Below are positions 8,602 to 17,081 of a stretch of DNA of 48,376 bases, one piece after another (position 1 is the first letter of the stretch; each line of letters starts with the position of its first letter). A program made the position numbers and the translations under genes. The notes beneath the pieces are model-generated. The model searched no databases, had not been told where the DNA came from, and was given only the letters and a program-made list of their open reading frames with translations. The stretch is from Amycolatopsis tucumanensis. GTDB taxonomy: Bacteria > Actinomycetota > Actinomycetes > Mycobacteriales > Pseudonocardiaceae. Where the stretch lies: assembly GCF_021654135.1 (NCBI RefSeq), contig NZ_JAKGSD010000053.1:9015-57390 (forward strand). The letters are read 5' to 3'.

Positions 8602-8669
8602 GACGTCCCTCCTTTCGGGAACGCGGAACCATGCCGCGCCCAGCCTGATCCCCGCGCCGGCGGAGCACA

Positions 8670-8687
8670 CGAGTAGTGCGCTACTCG
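8670..8687. promoter_or_regulatory. Inverted repeat in the divergent intergenic region
   Basis: CGAGTAG (8670-8676) and CTACTCG (8681-8687) are perfect 7-base arms around TGCG. The site overlaps an upstream in-frame GTG at 8676, which argues that this GTG is not the real start of the LuxR gene and that the site is an operator between the two transcription units. Confidence 0.45.
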
Positions 8688-8744
8688 GATATCGCCCGCC
8701 GGGTGGAAGACGCCGGGGACGGTGAGCGTCTACCGTCCCGTGTC

Positions 8745-11351
8745 GTGGGCCTGAACTGGCCGTTGACCGGCCGGGCTGAGGAGCTGCGGTTCGTCGACGC
8801 CGTGGTGCGGCGCGGCGCGGGGAACGGCGTGGTGCTGGCCGGTGCGGCCGGGGTCGGCAAGACCCGCCTGGCACGGGAGGCGCTGGCCGCCGCCGGCAGG
8901 CGGCACGCCGGAACGGTGTGGATCGCGGCGACCGCATCGGCCCGTGCCGTGCCGCTCGGGGCGTTCGCCCCCGTGCTGACCGGGGTGCGCGGCGACGCGA
9001 CCCAGCTGCTCCGCCAGGCCACGGAGGCGCTCACCGGGACCGGCCGTGGCGGTGTCGTGCTGGGCGTGGACGACGCCCATCTCCTGGACGCGCTGTCCGC
9101 GTCGCTGGTGCACCAGTTCGTGCTGCGCCGCGTCGCCACGGTGGTGCTCACGGTCCGCAGCGGTGAACCGGCGCCGGACGCGGTGACCGCGCTGTGGAAG
9201 GACGGTCACCTGGAGCGGCTGGAGGTCCAGCCGCTGTCGGAGGCCGAGACCGTGGCCCTGCTGGAGGCGGTGCTCGGCGGCCCGGTGGACAGCGCCGGCG
9301 CGGCCCGGCTGTGGACGCTGTGCCGCGGCAACGCGCTCTACCTGCGCCAGCTCGTCGACGGCGAGGTGGCCGGTGGTGGCCTGCGCGTGGTTCGCGGGGT
9401 GTGGCGCTGGTCGGGCCACCCCGCCCTGTCGCCGGGCCTGGCCGACCTGGTGACCACCCGCATGGGCCGGCTGTCCGGCGCGGTCCGCGACGTGGTGGAC
9501 GTCCTCGCGCTCGGCGAGCCACTCGGCGTCCCCCTGCTCACCGCCTTGACCAGCGCCGCGGGCGTGGAGCAGGCCGAAGCGGAGGGCCTGGTCGCCGTGG
9601 AACCGGACGGGCGCCGGCTGGAGGCCAGGCTCGCGCACCCGCTCTACGGCGAGGTGCGCCGCGAGGCGCTGGGCGTGCTGCGGGCGCGGCGGCTGCGCGG
9701 CCGGATCGCCCAGGCGATCGAGGACACCGGAGCCCGGCGCGCCGACGACACGATGCGGCGGGCGGTGCTCGTCCTGGACTCCGACCTCGATCCGGACCCC
9801 CGGCTGCACACGCTCGCCGCGCAGCGGGCCATCGCGCTGCTCGACGTCCCGCTCGCCGCCCGGCTGGCCCAGACGGCCGTGGACGCCGGAGGCGGATTCG
9901 AGGCGCGGCTGACGCTCGGCTTCGCACTGTCCTGGCTGACCCGCGGGGACGAGGCGGAGGCCCGGTTGTCCGCGCTCGCCCCGCTCGCCGCCGACGACTC
10001 CCAGCGCAGCGTGGTCGCCGTGGCCCGCGCGGGGAACCTGTTCTTCTCCTGCCGCCGCCCGGCCGACGCCGAGGCCGTGCTGGACCGGGCGGAGGTCGCC
10101 GTCGGCCGGTCCGAGGCCCTGGCGCCGATCCTGGCGATCCGCGCGCTCTTCCGCGCGGCCGCGGGACGATCGCGGGAGGCGATCGAGACCGCGGCCGCGG
10201 CGCGGGCGGCCGGCGCGCTGCCGCCGCACGCGATCCTGCTCGCGGCGTGGGCGGCGGTCGGCGGGCTGGGACCCCTCGGCCGGGCGGGTGAGCTGGAGTC
10301 CGCCGCCGCACCCGGCTACGCCGCCGCCGAGCGGTCGTTCGACGCGGTCGTTCCGTCGTTCGGGCTGTGCGAAGCCCACCTGTTCGGCCTGCGGCTCGCC
10401 GGGGAGCTGCGCGGCGTGGAGGACCTCGCGCGGACCCGGTACCGGCAGGGCACCGAGATCCCCGGGCCGCTGCAACTGCTCGGCGTGGCGCTGCTCGGAT
10501 ACGCCGCGCTCTACCGGGGCCGGTTGCGCACGGCCATCCGCAGGCTCCGGGAGGCCGAGGCAGGCCTGGGGCCGGTCCGGCAGCAAGGGCCGGGTTTCGG
10601 CAACCTCCTCGCGCTGACGCAGGCGCTGGCCATGGCGGGGGAGGCCGGCCAAGCGGCGGTGGCGCTGGCCGCCGCGGAGGTCGAGCGGCACCCGTCGACC
10701 GCGTTGTTCGACCCCGAACTCCTGCTCGCCCGCGCGTGGGTGCGGGCGGCCGAAGGAGCGGTCAGCGCCGCGATCCGGGGCGCCCGCGAAGCCGCCCGCC
10801 TCGCGGCCGAGCGCGGCCAGCCCGCGTTCGAGGTCTACGCGCTCCACGTCGCCGTGTGCTTCGGCGACCGGGGCGCCGCGCCGCGGCTCGCCGAGCTGGC
10901 GGACCAGGTGGACGGTCCCCGGGCGGCGGCCGCCGCCACCCACGCCGCCGCGCTCGCCCACGACGACGCCGACGCGCTGCTCGCCGTCTCCCGGGCGCTG
11001 GAGGACATGGGGGATCAGCTGGCCGCCGCCGACGCCGCCGCCCAAGCCGCCGCCGCGCACACGCGGGGCGGTCGCACGGCGGCGGCCCGTGCCGCCGCCA
11101 CACGCGCGCACCATCTGGCCCAGGCCTGCGAAGGCGCGCGAACACCCGCCCTGGCGTCAGCGGAGCAACCCTTGCCGCTCACCGATCGGGAGCGTGAGAT
11201 CGTCACGCTGGCCGCGCACGGGCTGTCCAACCGCGAGATCGCCGACCGGCTCGTCGTCTCGGTCCGCACCGTGGAGGGCCACCTCTACCGGGCGGGCGCG
11301 AAGCTCGGCGTAACGGAGCGGAAGGCGTTCGCGGCGCTGCTCGGCATGTGA
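8745..11351 (+). CDS. LAL-type LuxR family ATPase transcriptional regulator
   Basis: An 868-residue large ATP-binding LuxR-type regulator (MalT/LAL group; 850-1000 residues typical). The N-terminus holds an AAA/STAND ATPase with Walker A AGAAGVGKTRLA near residue 30 and Walker B VVLGVDDAHLL near residue 105. The middle (about 380-790) is an alanine-rich TPR-like helical region. The C-terminus is a LuxR HTH, LTDREREIVTLAAHGLSNRE with SVRTVEGHLYRAGAKLGV. The frame is open from GTG 8676, but GTG 8745, directly before LNWPLTGR, matches where these proteins normally start; the ribosome site is weak. Likely target is the divergent membrane-cupin-HTH operon. The ligand is unknown. Confidence 0.85.
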   Translation: MGLNWPLTGRAEELRFVDAVVRRGAGNGVVLAGAAGVGKTRLAREALAAAGRRHAGTVWIAATASARAVPLGAFAPVLTGVRGDATQLLRQATEALTGTGRGGVVLGVDDAHLLDALSASLVHQFVLRRVATVVLTVRSGEPAPDAVTALWKDGHLERLEVQPLSEAETVALLEAVLGGPVDSAGAARLWTLCRGNALYLRQLVDGEVAGGGLRVVRGVWRWSGHPALSPGLADLVTTRMGRLSGAVRDVVDVLALGEPLGVPLLTALTSAAGVEQAEAEGLVAVEPDGRRLEARLAHPLYGEVRREALGVLRARRLRGRIAQAIEDTGARRADDTMRRAVLVLDSDLDPDPRLHTLAAQRAIALLDVPLAARLAQTAVDAGGGFEARLTLGFALSWLTRGDEAEARLSALAPLAADDSQRSVVAVARAGNLFFSCRRPADAEAVLDRAEVAVGRSEALAPILAIRALFRAAAGRSREAIETAAAARAAGALPPHAILLAAWAAVGGLGPLGRAGELESAAAPGYAAAERSFDAVVPSFGLCEAHLFGLRLAGELRGVEDLARTRYRQGTEIPGPLQLLGVALLGYAALYRGRLRTAIRRLREAEAGLGPVRQQGPGFGNLLALTQALAMAGEAGQAAVALAAAEVERHPSTALFDPELLLARAWVRAAEGAVSAAIRGAREAARLAAERGQPAFEVYALHVAVCFGDRGAAPRLAELADQVDGPRAAAAATHAAALAHDDADALLAVSRALEDMGDQLAAADAAAQAAAAHTRGGRTAAARAAATRAHHLAQACEGARTPALASAEQPLPLTDREREIVTLAAHGLSNREIADRLVVSVRTVEGHLYRAGAKLGVTERKAFAALLGM

Positions 11352-11371
11352 GTTCCCGCCCGCGACGAGGT

Positions 11372-11704
11372 TCAGTGGCCGCCCCGCGGCCGCCGGTTCT
11401 TCCCGGAGTGCCACACCACCCGGATCTCCGAGAGCAGTTCCAGCGGTTTGGCCGGCACGGTCTTCGGCAGTGAGCTCGCGAACCGCAGCGGGTCCTTGCG
11501 CAGGCGGCGCAGCATGCGCTTCGGCTTGCTGACCAGCCGCTGGCGCAGGTCGGCCAGGTAGTCGGCGCGCACGTCGCGGCCGTAGGTCCGCCCGCAGGCG
11601 GTGCAGGTGACCTCGGCGAGGAGCCGCCCGGCGTAGACGACCTCGTGCACGGTGTCCGTGCCGCACCGGGAGCAGGTCAGTTCCGCGTGCCGGACAGTGC
11701 CCAT
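11372..11704 (-). CDS. Zinc-ribbon 'bh'-type small protein
   Basis: A 110-residue protein with an N-terminal zinc ribbon: CSRCG at about residues 11-15 and CTACGRTYG at about 34-42 supply four cysteines. A basic helix rich in Lys and Arg follows (RQRLVSKPKRMLRRLRK), then a basic tail. Proteins like this are annotated as bh protein in actinomycetes and have no assigned function. It starts 7 bases after the ispD-like stop with an AGG-type ribosome site, so it is the last gene of the DRL/E1/E2/IspD operon. It is convergent with the LuxR gene; the 20-base gap shows no clear terminator. Confidence 0.7.
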   Translation of the reverse strand: MGTVRHAELTCSRCGTDTVHEVVYAGRLLAEVTCTACGRTYGRDVRADYLADLRQRLVSKPKRMLRRLRKDPLRFASSLPKTVPAKPLELLSEIRVVWHSGKNRRPRGGH

Positions 11705-11711
11705 CGCTGCC

Positions 11712-12440
11712 TCATCTCCGGTAGTTCGCCGAGGCCAGGACCTGCTCGGCGATCACCAGGTCGTGTGCGTAGGTGACCTTGATGTTCTCCTGCTCCCCGG
11801 CCACCCAGTGGATGGGCAGCCCGGAGAAGCGCTCCATGACCGACGAGGTGTCGGTGCCCTCGAACCGCTGCCGGGCAGCCTCTTCGTAGGCGTCCAGCAG
11901 CGGGCGGGCGTGGAACGCCTGCGGGGTCTGCGCGCGGATCGCCGTGCCGCGCGGCAGGTTCGCCAGCCCGCCGTCCGCGACGGCCATGATGTCGTCGGCC
12001 GCGAGGCCGGGCACCGCGCCCCCGTGCCGCCGCGCCGCCTGCAGGACTCCGGCGATCAGCGCCGGGCTGGCCAGCGGACGGGCGCCGTCGTGCAGGAGCA
12101 CCGTGTCGATCGCGCCGCTGTCGATGCGTTCGGCGAGGTGCCGCAACGCGCGCAGCTCGGACTCCTGCCTGCTGCGGCCGCCGTGCACCACCTCGGCCTC
12201 GGCGCCGTCGACCTCGCGTTCCAGCACCCACTCGACGAGTTCGTGGTCCTGCGGCCGGGTGACCAGGACGAGCACGCCGATCCCGGGCACCCGCGCGAAC
12301 GCGCCGAGCGACCAGGACACCAGCCGCCGCCCGGCGAGCGGCAGGTAGACCTTGTTGACGTCGGCCCCGACCCGGGTCCCGGACCCGCTGGCCAGCACGA
12401 CGGCGGCGGCGTGAGCACGTCGATCCATCCCGCCGATCAT
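11712..12440 (-). CDS. ispD: IspD-like 2-C-methyl-D-erythritol 4-phosphate cytidylyltransferase
   Basis: A 242-residue nucleotidyltransferase of the IspD/TarI family, which transfers CMP from CTP to a polyol phosphate (MEP in IspD, giving CDP-ME). The N-terminal signature LASGSGTRVG and the lysine in NKVYLPL bind CTP. LLHDGARPL matches the HDAARP motif. TDTSSVMER and ENIKVT supply the acidic and basic residues that contact the sugar phosphate. ATG 12440 overlaps the E2 stop (ATGA); an alternative ATG is at 12428. Lying in an operon with a DRL-type DXP reductoisomerase, it strengthens the link to MEP. A housekeeping ispD probably exists elsewhere. A TarI-like role (ribitol phosphate) cannot be excluded from sequence alone. 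Confidence 0.8.
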   Translation of the reverse strand: MIGGMDRRAHAAAVVLASGSGTRVGADVNKVYLPLAGRRLVSWSLGAFARVPGIGVLVLVTRPQDHELVEWVLEREVDGAEAEVVHGGRSRQESELRALRHLAERIDSGAIDTVLLHDGARPLASPALIAGVLQAARRHGGAVPGLAADDIMAVADGGLANLPRGTAIRAQTPQAFHARPLLDAYEEAARQRFEGTDTSSVMERFSGLPIHWVAGEQENIKVTYAHDLVIAEQVLASANYRR

Positions 12441-13705
12441 AACGTCAGCAGCTCCTGCACCGAGGCCAGCAACCGGGCGGCATCCGCGCCGTCGCCGACC
12501 CGGTGGTCGACCGTGAGACCGACCGTGCACCGCAGGGACAGGCCGATGCCGCCGGGCACCGGGACCACCTTCTCCTGCACCCGGCCGACGGCCAGCGCCG
12601 TCGCCTGCGGCGGGCTGAGCAGCGCGTGGAAGGCGTCCACCCCGAACCCGCCGAGGTTGGACAACGTGGTGGTGCCGCCGGACATCTCGGCGAGCGTGAG
12701 CTTCCCGGCGCGGGCGCGCCGGACCAGGTCGCGGACGCGCTCGGCCAGCCCGTCGTCGAGGTCCGGGTCCCGCAGCACCGGGGCGAGCAGCCCGCGCCCG
12801 GTGTCCACGGCGAGCGCGACGCCCACGTGGTCGTGCCGCCGCACGTCGCCGTCGGCCCATTCGGCGTTCAGCTCCGGGTGCCGTCGCAACGCTCCGGCGA
12901 GGGCGCGCAGGAACACCGTGGTCCAGTCGCCGCGCGCCGGCACGTCGAGGTCGCGGTAGACGACGAACTGGGGGACCTGCGCGCTCGCGGACATCCGCCG
13001 GGCGATCACCGCGCGCGGGCTGCGCCGCGGTGCCGGCGGCGGGAGGTCGGCGAGCCGGATGGTGGCGGCGGGCCCGGTGGGGGTGATGGTGGCCAGGTCG
13101 ATGCCACGCTCGGCGGCAACCCGCCGGGCGGCGGGCACGGCGGCGACCCGCCTCGGTGGTGTGGCCGTGGGTGCGGTCGCGACGCGCGCTGGCGCCGCGA
13201 GCGCGGGTTCGGGTTCGGCCGCGACGCGCGTCGGCGCCGCGGGCCCCGGCTCGGATTCGGCCGCGATCCGCCTCGGCGCTGCGGCCGCGGGTGCGGGTTC
13301 AGCCGTGACGCGCGCTGGTGCCGCGGATGTGGGGCCGGGCTGTGGCTCGCGCGCTGCGGGCGCAGGCTTGGATTCGGCCGCGACCCGCATCGGCGCCGCG
13401 GGCACGGGTTCCGGTTCCGGTTCCGGTGCGGGACCGTCGAACAGGCCCGCCAGCAGGTCCTCGGCCGCGGTGGCGAGGTAGGCGATCGGCTCGCCGACGG
13501 CCACCACGTCGTCCGGCTGCGCGACGATCCGGGCGAGGGTGCCGTCGGCGGGCGCCTCGACCTCCATGTCGACCTTGTCGGTGGCCACCTCGCACACGAC
13601 CTCGCCCGCGCGGACCTCGTCGCCCTCGGCCTTGTGCCACGTGACGAGCGTGCCCTCGGTCATCGTCATGGACATCTTCGGCATGACCAGCGGCGTTTCC
13701 TTCAT
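12437..13705 (-). CDS. 2-oxo acid/acetoin dehydrogenase E2 component (dihydrolipoyl acyltransferase)
   Basis: A 422-residue E2. Residues 1-78 form a lipoyl domain with the lipoylated lysine in ATDKVDME (Lys43). Residues about 90-190 are an Ala/Pro linker made of repeats of the type AAPxRVAAEPEP. A peripheral subunit-binding domain follows (VPAARRVAAERGIDLATI, about 187-220), then the acyltransferase domain ending with the catalytic TVDHRVGDGADAARLL, where His and Asp match the DHRxxDG motif. It would pass the acyl group from the TPP-dependent E1 to CoA. The gene overlaps E1 beta by one base (TGATG) and the IspD-like gene by four. No E3 (dihydrolipoamide dehydrogenase) gene is in the window, so E3 must be shared from elsewhere. 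Confidence 0.88.
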   Translation of the reverse strand: MKETPLVMPKMSMTMTEGTLVTWHKAEGDEVRAGEVVCEVATDKVDMEVEAPADGTLARIVAQPDDVVAVGEPIAYLATAAEDLLAGLFDGPAPEPEPEPVPAAPMRVAAESKPAPAAREPQPGPTSAAPARVTAEPAPAAAAPRRIAAESEPGPAAPTRVAAEPEPALAAPARVATAPTATPPRRVAAVPAARRVAAERGIDLATITPTGPAATIRLADLPPPAPRRSPRAVIARRMSASAQVPQFVVYRDLDVPARGDWTTVFLRALAGALRRHPELNAEWADGDVRRHDHVGVALAVDTGRGLLAPVLRDPDLDDGLAERVRDLVRRARAGKLTLAEMSGGTTTLSNLGGFGVDAFHALLSPPQATALAVGRVQEKVVPVPGGIGLSLRCTVGLTVDHRVGDGADAARLLASVQELLTL

Positions 13706-14709
13706 CACCACCTCCGCACCAGGTCCGTCGCTTCCCGCACGATGTCGCCGGCCTGCGGCACCGCGGCCCGTTCCAGCTGGGGCGCGTAGGGGATCGGTAC
13801 GTCGAGCCCGCAGAGCCGGGCGATCGGCGCGCGCAGGTGCCCGAACGCGGGGGACTCGCCGATCGTCGCGGCGATCTCGGCCATGAACCCGGCCGTCTTC
13901 GGCGCCTCCTGCACCAGCAACGCGCGCCCGGTGCGGATCACGTCGTCCACGATCGGCTGCGCGTCGAGCGGTTTGAGCGTGCGCGGGTCGATCACCGACA
14001 CTTCGACCCCGTCCGCAGCCAGCTGCTCCGCCGCCTCCAGCGCACGCGACACCATCACCCCGGTGGCCACGATCGTCAGGTCCGCCCCGGTCCGGCGCAC
14101 GGCTGCCTCGCCGAGCCGGGCGGGCGTGGCCGCCTCCGGCACGGGACCGCTCTGCTTGTAGAGCAGCTTGTGCTCCAGCACGATCACCGGGTTCGGATCG
14201 TCGATCGCCGCCAGCAGCAGGGTTTTCGCGTCGGCCGGGGTGGCCGGCATGACCACCTTCAGCCCGGGCACGTGCGCGAACCACGCCTCCAGGCTCTGCG
14301 AGTGCTGCGCGGCGGCGCCGGTGCCGGACCCGGTGGGCGCGCGCAGCACCATCGGCACGGTCGCCGCGCCGCCGAGCATGAAGTGGATCTTCGCGGCCTG
14401 GTTGACGATCTGGTCCATGGCCTGGGCGGTGAAGTCGGAGAACTGGATCTCCACCACCGGCCGCATCCCGGCGAGCGCGGCTCCCACCGCCGCGCCCACG
14501 ATGCCCAGCTCGCTGATCGGGGTGTCCCGGATCCGCTCCACGCCGAAGCGGTGCACGAGATCGCCGGTGACGCCGAAGGCGCCGCCGTAGGTGCCGACGT
14601 CCTCCCCGAGCAGGAACACCCGCTCGTCGGCCGTCATCGCCTGGGCCAGCGCCTCCCGCACGGCCTCGGCGTAGGTCAGGGTGCGGGTCTGTTCCGCCAC
14701 CGCGGTCAT
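13705..14709 (-). CDS. TPP-dependent dehydrogenase E1 beta subunit (AcoB/PdhB-like)
   Basis: A 334-residue beta subunit of the transketolase-like E1 heterotetramer. Recognisable segments are the N-terminal LTYAEAVREALAQAM, GEDVGTYGGAFGVTGDL, RIRDTPISELGIVGAAVGAA, the dimer-interface IQFSDFTAQAMDQIVNQAAK, RAPTGSGTGAAAQHSQSLE, and the C-terminal transketolase domain with VSVIDPRTLKPLD. The His in QHSQSLE is the conserved active-site His. It starts at ATG 14709, overlapping the E1 alpha stop by ATGA, and ends one base into the E2 start. Similarity cannot separate pyruvate, branched-chain and acetoin E1; the DRL neighbour suggests an acyloin substrate. Confidence 0.9.
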   Translation of the reverse strand: MTAVAEQTRTLTYAEAVREALAQAMTADERVFLLGEDVGTYGGAFGVTGDLVHRFGVERIRDTPISELGIVGAAVGAALAGMRPVVEIQFSDFTAQAMDQIVNQAAKIHFMLGGAATVPMVLRAPTGSGTGAAAQHSQSLEAWFAHVPGLKVVMPATPADAKTLLLAAIDDPNPVIVLEHKLLYKQSGPVPEAATPARLGEAAVRRTGADLTIVATGVMVSRALEAAEQLAADGVEVSVIDPRTLKPLDAQPIVDDVIRTGRALLVQEAPKTAGFMAEIAATIGESPAFGHLRAPIARLCGLDVPIPYAPQLERAAVPQAGDIVREATDLVRRW

Positions 14710-15668
14710 TTCGCGTACACCGCCTCGGTCAGCGAGTCCGCCGAGGCGTCCGGCGCGGCGTTGGCGGCGCGGATCGCCGCCCGCACCCGCTCGCGGGCTT
14801 CGTCCCGGCAGGCCTGGATTTCCTGGTCTCCCAGCGTGTTCGCGACCCGTTGCTCGAACCGGGCGATCGGGTCGCGTTCGCGCCACTGCTCGATCTCTTC
14901 GCGGGTGCGGTAGAGGTTCTTGTCGCTCTTGGAGTGGCCCTTCCAGCGGTAGGTGGTCGCCTCGACCAGTGTCGGGCCCTCGCCCGCGCGGGCCCGCGCC
15001 ACCGCGTCGGCGACCGCGTCGTGCACGGCCTGCGGGTCGTTGCCGTCCACGGTCACCCCGGGGATGCCGTAGGCGGCGGCCCGTTCGGACAGCTGCTTGA
15101 CCCGGAACGCGCGGCTCACCGACATCGACATCCCGTAGTGGTTGTTCTCGCACACGAACACCACCGGCAGGTCCCAGATCGCGGCCAGGTTGACGCCCTC
15201 GTGCCAGGCGCCCTCGTTGACCGCGCCGTCGCCGAAGAAGCTGACCACGACCTCCTGCCCGCCACGCATCCGCACCGCCAGCCCGGCGCCCGCCGCGATC
15301 GGCACCCCGCCGGCGACGATGCCGTTCGCGCCGAGGTTGCCGGTCGCCACGTCGGCGATGTGCATCGACCCGCCCCGGCCGCGGCAGTACCCGGTCTCCT
15401 TCGCCAGCAGCTCGGCCATCATCTCGTCCAGCCGCGCGCCCTTGGCGATGCAGTGCCCGTGGCCGCGGTGGGTGGAGGTGATGTAGTCCCCTTCGGACAG
15501 TGCCAGGCAGGCGCCCACCGGCACCGCCTCCTGTCCGATCGACAGGTGCATGGTGCCGTGCATGAGCCCGCGCGCGAACAGGTCGTCCACCGCTTCTTCG
15601 AAGCGCCGGATCGTCCACATGGTGACCAGTGCTTCGCGGGCCGGGCCGGCGTCGCCGATCAGATCCAT
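14706..15668 (-). CDS. TPP-dependent dehydrogenase E1 alpha subunit (AcoA/PdhA-like)
   Basis: A 320-residue alpha subunit. The TPP motif is complete: GDG at 146-148 followed after about 27 residues by ENN at 174-176. The sequence TSTHRGHGHCIAKGARLDEM and TGYCRGRGGSMHIADVATG most resembles acetoin dehydrogenase alpha subunits (AcoA) and the related Gram-positive PDH E1. Acetoin enzymes use TPP to cleave a methyl-ketone acyloin, handing the acetyl unit to the lipoyl arm of E2. Deoxyxylulose phosphate is also a methyl-ketone acyloin, which makes it an attractive candidate here. The start at 15668 is 11 bases after the DRL stop. Confidence 0.88.
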   Translation of the reverse strand: MDLIGDAGPAREALVTMWTIRRFEEAVDDLFARGLMHGTMHLSIGQEAVPVGACLALSEGDYITSTHRGHGHCIAKGARLDEMMAELLAKETGYCRGRGGSMHIADVATGNLGANGIVAGGVPIAAGAGLAVRMRGGQEVVVSFFGDGAVNEGAWHEGVNLAAIWDLPVVFVCENNHYGMSMSVSRAFRVKQLSERAAAYGIPGVTVDGNDPQAVHDAVADAVARARAGEGPTLVEATTYRWKGHSKSDKNLYRTREEIEQWRERDPIARFEQRVANTLGDQEIQACRDEARERVRAAIRAANAAPDASADSLTEAVYAK

Positions 15669-15679
15669 GGTCGTCCCCC

Positions 15680-16981
15680 TCACGCCGGAACCAGGTCCCG
15701 CACCGGCTCGCCCTGCAGGAGCCGGTCCTGCAGGCGCCGCAGGGACGCGATCGTGGTGGTCTCGTCGACGGCGACGTCCGCGGCGGTCAGCACCGTGCCG
15801 GCGGCCACGTCGCGCAGCACGCGGGCGCCGCTGACCAGGCCGAGCGGCACGTGGCCGCCCGCGCGGGCGGCCTGGGCGGAGTCGGTGACGCCGTAGACGG
15901 TCTCGCCGCCGATGCCGTCGACCAGTTCGCCCTTCGCCAGGTCCCGCTTCGCCACCGCCAGCACCTCCGCGTTCCACGCCACGGGCGCGAGGCTCGGGGT
16001 GCGGTCGAGCACCGCCTGCGCGACGGACAGCGGCGCTTCCACGCTCGCCAGGTGGTAGGGCCGGTAGAAGGTGTAGTACGGGCCAGGTCCCATGCCCAGG
16101 TAAGCCATTTCCTCCACTACCACCGGGTCGTCGCTGTGGCCGACGACGAACACGCCCGGCGCGACCGGCCCGGTGCAGTAGTCGACCACGCCGGGTTCCG
16201 GCAGCTGCCCGCCGTCGGACTCCGGGCGGAAGATCCGGTTCAGATCGTCCACAGTGGAGTACGGTCCGGTCATGCCGCGGCGGCTCACCTTCAGGTCCAC
16301 CCCGTTGGCGAGGGCGGCCATCTCGATCATGGTCTTCGAGCCGTCCACGAAACTGGCGAGCATGTGCGGATTCATGCCCTTCGCGGCGGCCTCCGCGGCG
16401 ACCGAATCCGGCGTGGCGGCCGGGTCGAGCGGGTTGTTCTTGCCCTTCCCGGCGCACACGACGGTGAAGCCGATGTCGCGGGCGTAGTCGACGAGCGCCT
16501 TGCACTCCACGGGTTCGTCGCCGCGGCACACGGTGTAGACGCGGCCGAGTCCGGTGGCCATCTTCGACAGCAGCAAGCCGACCGTGACGTCGCATTCCAC
16601 GTTGAGCAGCGCGATGTCCTTGCCCGCCAGCAGCCCGGCGAACGCGACCCGGGCGCCGACCTCGGGCACGCCGCTCGCGTCCACGATCACGTCGACCGGC
16701 AGGCGGGTCAGCGCCAGCGCGTCGTCCACCACGACCGCCTGTCCCAGCTCCACCGCGGCCGCCAGGTCCCCGCCGGTCCGGACGTCCGCGCGCCCGGCCC
16801 GCTCGAAGGCCCGCACCCCGCGCTCCGGGGCGATGTCGGCGATCGCGGCGACCTCCATGCCGTCGATCCGGGCGGCCTGCACGACGAAACCCAGCCCCAT
16901 CTGGCCGGCGCCCACCAGTCCGATGCGCACCGGGCGGCCCAGTTCGCGTTCGCGGGCTCGCAGCCGATCGGCGTAGCTCAT
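15680..16981 (-). CDS. drl: DRL-type 1-deoxy-D-xylulose 5-phosphate reductoisomerase-like (SAF domain) oxidoreductase
   Basis: A 433-residue protein with an N-terminal homoserine-dehydrogenase-like Rossmann domain (GLVGAGQMG at about residues 21-29), a middle catalytic domain (GKGKNNPLDPAATPDSVAAE, SFVDGSKTMIEM), and a C-terminal SAF domain (about 340-425). This layout and length match DRL, the DXR-like enzyme first described in Brucella, which converts DXP to MEP with NADPH and is unrelated in fold to classic DXR. The assignment is by motif memory and architecture; other SAF oxidoreductases exist. ATG 16981 has a GGGGAAGG ribosome site; an upstream ATG at 17014 falls at the edge of operator A and is rejected. 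First gene of the operon continuing with E1 alpha, E1 beta, E2, IspD-like and bh. Confidence 0.72.
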   Translation of the reverse strand: MSYADRLRARERELGRPVRIGLVGAGQMGLGFVVQAARIDGMEVAAIADIAPERGVRAFERAGRADVRTGGDLAAAVELGQAVVVDDALALTRLPVDVIVDASGVPEVGARVAFAGLLAGKDIALLNVECDVTVGLLLSKMATGLGRVYTVCRGDEPVECKALVDYARDIGFTVVCAGKGKNNPLDPAATPDSVAAEAAAKGMNPHMLASFVDGSKTMIEMAALANGVDLKVSRRGMTGPYSTVDDLNRIFRPESDGGQLPEPGVVDYCTGPVAPGVFVVGHSDDPVVVEEMAYLGMGPGPYYTFYRPYHLASVEAPLSVAQAVLDRTPSLAPVAWNAEVLAVAKRDLAKGELVDGIGGETVYGVTDSAQAARAGGHVPLGLVSGARVLRDVAAGTVLTAADVAVDETTTIASLRRLQDRLLQGEPVRDLVPA

Positions 16982-16999
16982 CTCGACACCTTCCCCGTC

Positions 17000-17013
17000 T
17001 GCACAAATGTGCA
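17000..17013. promoter_or_regulatory. Palindromic operator A (SorC-type regulator candidate)
   Basis: TGCACAAATGTGCA: perfect 6-base arms TGCACA and TGTGCA around AA. It lies 19 bases upstream of the DRL start and is the exact reverse complement of operator B. Probably bound by the regulator encoded at 19980. Confidence 0.65.
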
Positions 17014-17037
17014 CTCCATGTGCACTTCAGTGATTTC

Positions 17038-17067
17038 TTCGTACCACGCTGGCGATAACCAGCACAA
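17038..17067 (-). promoter_or_regulatory. Candidate promoter of the DRL operon
   Basis: On the minus strand, TTGTGC (17067-17062) and TACGAA (17043-17038) are separated by 18 bases, a plausible -35/-10 pair. It lies between operators B and A, so a bound dimer pair could loop over the promoter. The match to consensus is only moderate. Confidence 0.35.
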
Positions 17068-17081
17068 CCCTTCACGTTGTT

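Noticed and set aside
12503..13789. Plus-strand frame with Gly/Arg-rich repeats across the E2 gene
   Set aside because: It is the complement of the repetitive E2 linker; the minus strand has lipoyl, binding and catalytic domains.
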